Source of the DNA: Virgibacillus oceani
GTDB taxonomy: Bacteria > Bacillota > Bacilli > Bacillales > Amphibacillaceae
Length of the DNA stretch: 64,000 bases
Reading direction: 5' to 3'
Assembly: GCF_014638995.1 (NCBI RefSeq)
Contig: NZ_BMFR01000001.1
Span: 186,001 to 250,000, forward strand
Shown: piece after piece, positions 61,796-64,000 of the stretch
Numbering within the stretch: the stretch's first letter is position 1
Layout: each line of letters starts with the position of its first letter
The notes under the pieces: generated by a model
What the model was told of the DNA's origin: nothing
Seen by the model: the letters and a program-made list of their open reading frames with translations, nothing else
Database searches by the model: none
Program-made: the position numbers and the translations under genes

Positions 61796-61941
61796 GTTTC
61801 CTTTATCTCCTGCGGTAGATTGTTCGGTTAAAACCGCCACTTTGCGTGGCAACACCGAACCACCCTGCTTGGCAAATCTTTTCGGTGGGACGAGTAAGCG
61901 CAGTCTACACGTCGCTAAACGGGCGCCCCCGCTTTTGTTCT
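61796..61941. repeat. Structured intergenic repeat (tagattgttcggtt type), copy 2
   Basis: Nearly identical to 39809-39953. Here it is preceded by about 95 extra bases (from 61703, cgtccagctccagcgct) that copy 1 lacks and that may belong to a longer form whose two ends (agcgct and gggcgc...) could pair. It lies immediately downstream of the reverse-strand gene that ends at 61947. Confidence 0.8.
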
Positions 61942-61946
61942 TACGA

Positions 61947-62327
61947 TTACTTTTCTTCATTTACTACAACGTTTACTCCAATTACTCCTCCGGCAAGTGC
62001 CGCTAAAATAAATCCTAAATGATGAAGCGATTGTTCCATAGAAAATGCTTGCTGATAGCCTAGGTATTGTACTAAAAACGTGAATAATGTGAAGCCTAAA
62101 CCTGTAAAGGAACCAATTACCCAACCTTTTTGCTTCCCTTTAACACCCGCTACGATGCCTCCAATAAATAACGAAATTAATCCGACCGCCAATGTAATCC
62201 ATGACAATGTTTTCTCATCCATACTCGTAAAGCGCAGTAGTAACCCTAAGACAAGGCTAACTACCAGAATTAAGCCGAGTATAACAATCCATCCATACAT
62301 CAAGGCAATAAACTGTTGTTTCTTCAT
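61947..62327 (-). CDS. TIGR04086 family membrane protein (YrzE-like)
   Basis: A 126-residue protein with four predicted membrane helices (WIVILGLILVVSLVLGLLLRF, LAVGLISLFIGGIVAG, VIGSFTGLGFTLFTFLV, LGFILAALAGGVIGVNVVV). Position after yajC and size match the TIGR04086/YrzE family; function unknown. I start at the ATG at 62327 behind ggagggag. Confidence 0.8.
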   Translation of the reverse strand: MKKQQFIALMYGWIVILGLILVVSLVLGLLLRFTSMDEKTLSWITLAVGLISLFIGGIVAGVKGKQKGWVIGSFTGLGFTLFTFLVQYLGYQQAFSMEQSLHHLGFILAALAGGVIGVNVVVNEEK

Positions 62328-62464
62328 GATGTTGATCTCCCTCCCCCCTGTTTGTCCAGTTACTATCATTTTATTCATGCATTAAGAAAATAGACGGAAA
62401 ATATTTTAGTTTTCGCTGCATATATTTTTTATAGGGTTGTTTAATATTCAAGGGAAGGTGACCT

Positions 62465-63766
62465 ATGAATGTAATTCTTGCATCCGTTATTTTTATAGTC
62501 AGCTATTTATTGATCATGACAGACAAAATGAATCGTGCTGTTATAGCATTATTTGGCGGAACACTGCTGTTATTAACAGGAATATATACTACAGAAGAAG
62601 TGTTTATAAACTATATCGATTGGAATACAATTGGATTGTTGTTCGCGATGATGGTACTGATCTCAATTACGGAGAAAACAGGTTTATTTACATATATTGC
62701 AATACGTTTTGCTCAAAAGGTTAGAGGGAATCCAATTCCGTTATTAATTGGTGCAAGTGTTTTAACAGCCATAGGTTCTGCATTACTTGATAATGTAACG
62801 ACCGTACTCATATTTGTACCCATTATGTTAAAAATAACAAAATTATTAAACCTGCCATCCTTTCCCTACTTATTGGCGATAATTTTTAGTTCTAATATAG
62901 GTGGAACAGCAACACTTATTGGTGATCCTCCAAATATTATGATTGGACAAGCGGTTGAGCATTTTAACTTTCTATCGTTTCTTATTCATTTAGCACCATT
63001 AGCACTGATTATCTTCTTAGCAATGATCTTTACAATCGTTTTCTTGTTTAAAAACAAGCTGCAAAAAAATAAGACGAATGAACAGGAGCTTCTTCATATC
63101 GATGCCTCAACATATTTAAGGAAAACACCTATGCTCTATAAATCAGTTTGCGTTTTAGGACTTACGATCACCGGATTTTTGTTTCATTCATTTTTACACA
63201 TAGAACTGACAGCAATTGCTTTGGCTGGGGCGGTTTTGTTGTTATTATTAACAGAAAAAGAAGTATCCACGGAGCATATATTTGAAAAAGTAGAATGGGT
63301 AACATTGTTTTTCTTTATTGGATTATTTACGCTAGTCGGCGGTCTGCAGGAAGTTGGGATTATTGACGAATTAGCTCGTGCAATCATTGTATCTACAGAT
63401 GGAGATTTCTCCAAGACAGCTATATTGATATTATGGGTTTCGGGTATATTCTCAGGAGTTGTAGATAACATTCCTTTTGTGGCTGCAATGATACCGGTCA
63501 TTCAAGAATTCCAAAGTTATGGTATGGTATATTTAGATCCAATTTGGTGGTCCCTTGCACTTGGAGCATGCCTTGGAGGAAATGCAACATTAATAGGGGC
63601 TTCTGCGAATGTTGTTGTAGCGGGGCTGGCAGAGGGTGCCAAAGAAAGGATACCGTTCATACGCTTTCTGCTTTACGGAATTCCATTTGTATTATTTTCA
63701 CTTCTTATTTCAACTATCTATATCATTTTCCGTTATCTGATTCCATATGCAGGACAAGCATTATGA
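62465..63766 (+). CDS. ArsB/NhaD-family ion transporter
   Basis: A 433-residue membrane protein with about eleven helices of the ion transporter superfamily that includes ArsB, NhaD and SLC13. GSALLDNVTTVLIFVPIM and NIGGTATLIGDPPNIMIG are the first repeat's signatures; GVVDNIPFVAAMIPVI and GGNATLIGASANVV are their counterparts in the second half. The ion (sodium, arsenite or a carboxylate) cannot be fixed from sequence. RBS aaggtga. Confidence 0.9.
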   Translation: MNVILASVIFIVSYLLIMTDKMNRAVIALFGGTLLLLTGIYTTEEVFINYIDWNTIGLLFAMMVLISITEKTGLFTYIAIRFAQKVRGNPIPLLIGASVLTAIGSALLDNVTTVLIFVPIMLKITKLLNLPSFPYLLAIIFSSNIGGTATLIGDPPNIMIGQAVEHFNFLSFLIHLAPLALIIFLAMIFTIVFLFKNKLQKNKTNEQELLHIDASTYLRKTPMLYKSVCVLGLTITGFLFHSFLHIELTAIALAGAVLLLLLTEKEVSTEHIFEKVEWVTLFFFIGLFTLVGGLQEVGIIDELARAIIVSTDGDFSKTAILILWVSGIFSGVVDNIPFVAAMIPVIQEFQSYGMVYLDPIWWSLALGACLGGNATLIGASANVVVAGLAEGAKERIPFIRFLLYGIPFVLFSLLISTIYIIFRYLIPYAGQAL

Positions 63767-63769
63767 AGG

Positions 63770-63856
63770 TGGCTGGGACAAAAAGTATTCAGTCAAAAAA
63801 ATCCGAACTATGAATTCTTCCATTAGAATTTGTATTAGTTCGGATATTTCTATTTT
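63770..63856 (+). terminator. Hairpin after the transporter (ggacaaa family)
   Basis: ggctgggacaaaaag is followed by a stem atccgaact with agttcggat (63810-63846) and T-rich DNA. The last 145 bases after it hold only a TATAAT (63882-63887) and the inverted repeat cacttaaccggtaagtg (63903-63919); no gene can be supported before the window ends. Confidence 0.65.
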
Positions 63857-64000
63857 ATTATACTTATAGTTGCAGCGGGATTATAATGCACGACACATTA
63901 CCACTTAACCGGTAAGTGTGAAGAGAAGGAGATGATTCACGAAATTACAAACTAATTGTTGAAAGAGTATAGTTCTAACCATCCTATACTGTATTCGATT

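Noticed and set aside
63956..64000. Possible gene start (TTG TTG AAA) reading to the end of the window
   Set aside because: The nearest RBS is 26 bases away and only 15 codons are visible; not enough to support a call.

Overview
The window is a low-GC Firmicute chromosome segment from a spore-forming member of the Bacillaceae. Gene order is close to the Bacillus subtilis uvrC-sdh-gerE-rph-tig-clpX-lonA-hem-valS-folC-mre-min-spoIVF-rplU-obg-safA-ruv-queA-tgt-yajC block. Protein character and the intergenic repeats suggest an Oceanobacillus/Virgibacillus-like genus, but that assignment is an inference. Starts other than ATG (TTG, GTG) are common and are usually decided here by a good ribosome binding site.

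Layout. 1-10.6 kb: end of uvrC, yslB, the succinate dehydrogenase operon sdhCAB, a thioesterase, the sporulation regulator gerE (reverse strand, SigK-like promoter), a MarR regulator with glutamate racemase, gerM, RNase PH, a nucleotide-pool cleaning pyrophosphatase and a YfcE-type phosphodiesterase. 10.7-11.6 kb: a 523-bp inverted-repeat-bounded element next to a tRNA-Gly/tRNA-Arg pair with a consensus SigA promoter. 11.7-19 kb: ysoA, trigger factor, ClpX, LonA and the GTPase YsxC (protein folding, proteolysis and ribosome assembly). 19-22.2 kb: a polar amino acid ABC importer and a LiaI-like membrane protein. 22.4-28.7 kb: hemAXCDBL, the full glutamate-to-uroporphyrinogen III path. 28.8-31 kb: spoVID-ysxE (spore coat). 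31.2-34.2 kb: T-box and valS. 34.2-36.6 kb: an accessory insertion holding the second copy of the 523-bp element and a reverse-strand pair of paralogous RimK-like ATP-grasp ligases. 36.7-41.9 kb: folC, a membrane GAF-GGDEF diguanylate cyclase, spoIIB and radC. 42-48 kb: mreBCD-minCD (shape and septum placement) and spoIVFA-spoIVFB (SigK checkpoint). 48-52.3 kb: L21 leader with rplU-prp-rpmA, then spo0B-obg-pheB-pheA. 52.5-56 kb: safA, a second CotS-like kinase, nadE and a YhcN/YlaJ lipoprotein. 56-64 kb: yebC, ruvAB, a DUF2905 protein, queA-tgt-yajC, a TIGR04086 membrane protein and an ArsB/NhaD-family transporter.

Most of the window is conserved housekeeping and sporulation DNA. The unusual parts are: (1) a composite repeat with 17-bp terminal inverted repeats, present twice; (2) the two-gene ATP-grasp operon beside one of those copies; (3) two further structured intergenic repeat families; (4) the matching placement of a LysM coat protein followed by a kinase-fold protein at two separate loci (spoVID-ysxE and safA-kinase); (5) a terminator-like hairpin that buries the ribosome binding site of a spore lipoprotein gene; and (6) local gene substitutions relative to B. 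subtilis (diguanylate cyclase where comC would lie, nadE and a kinase where the nad/nifS genes would lie, and no maf or lonB at their usual places). I saw no CRISPR array, prophage or intact insertion sequence.
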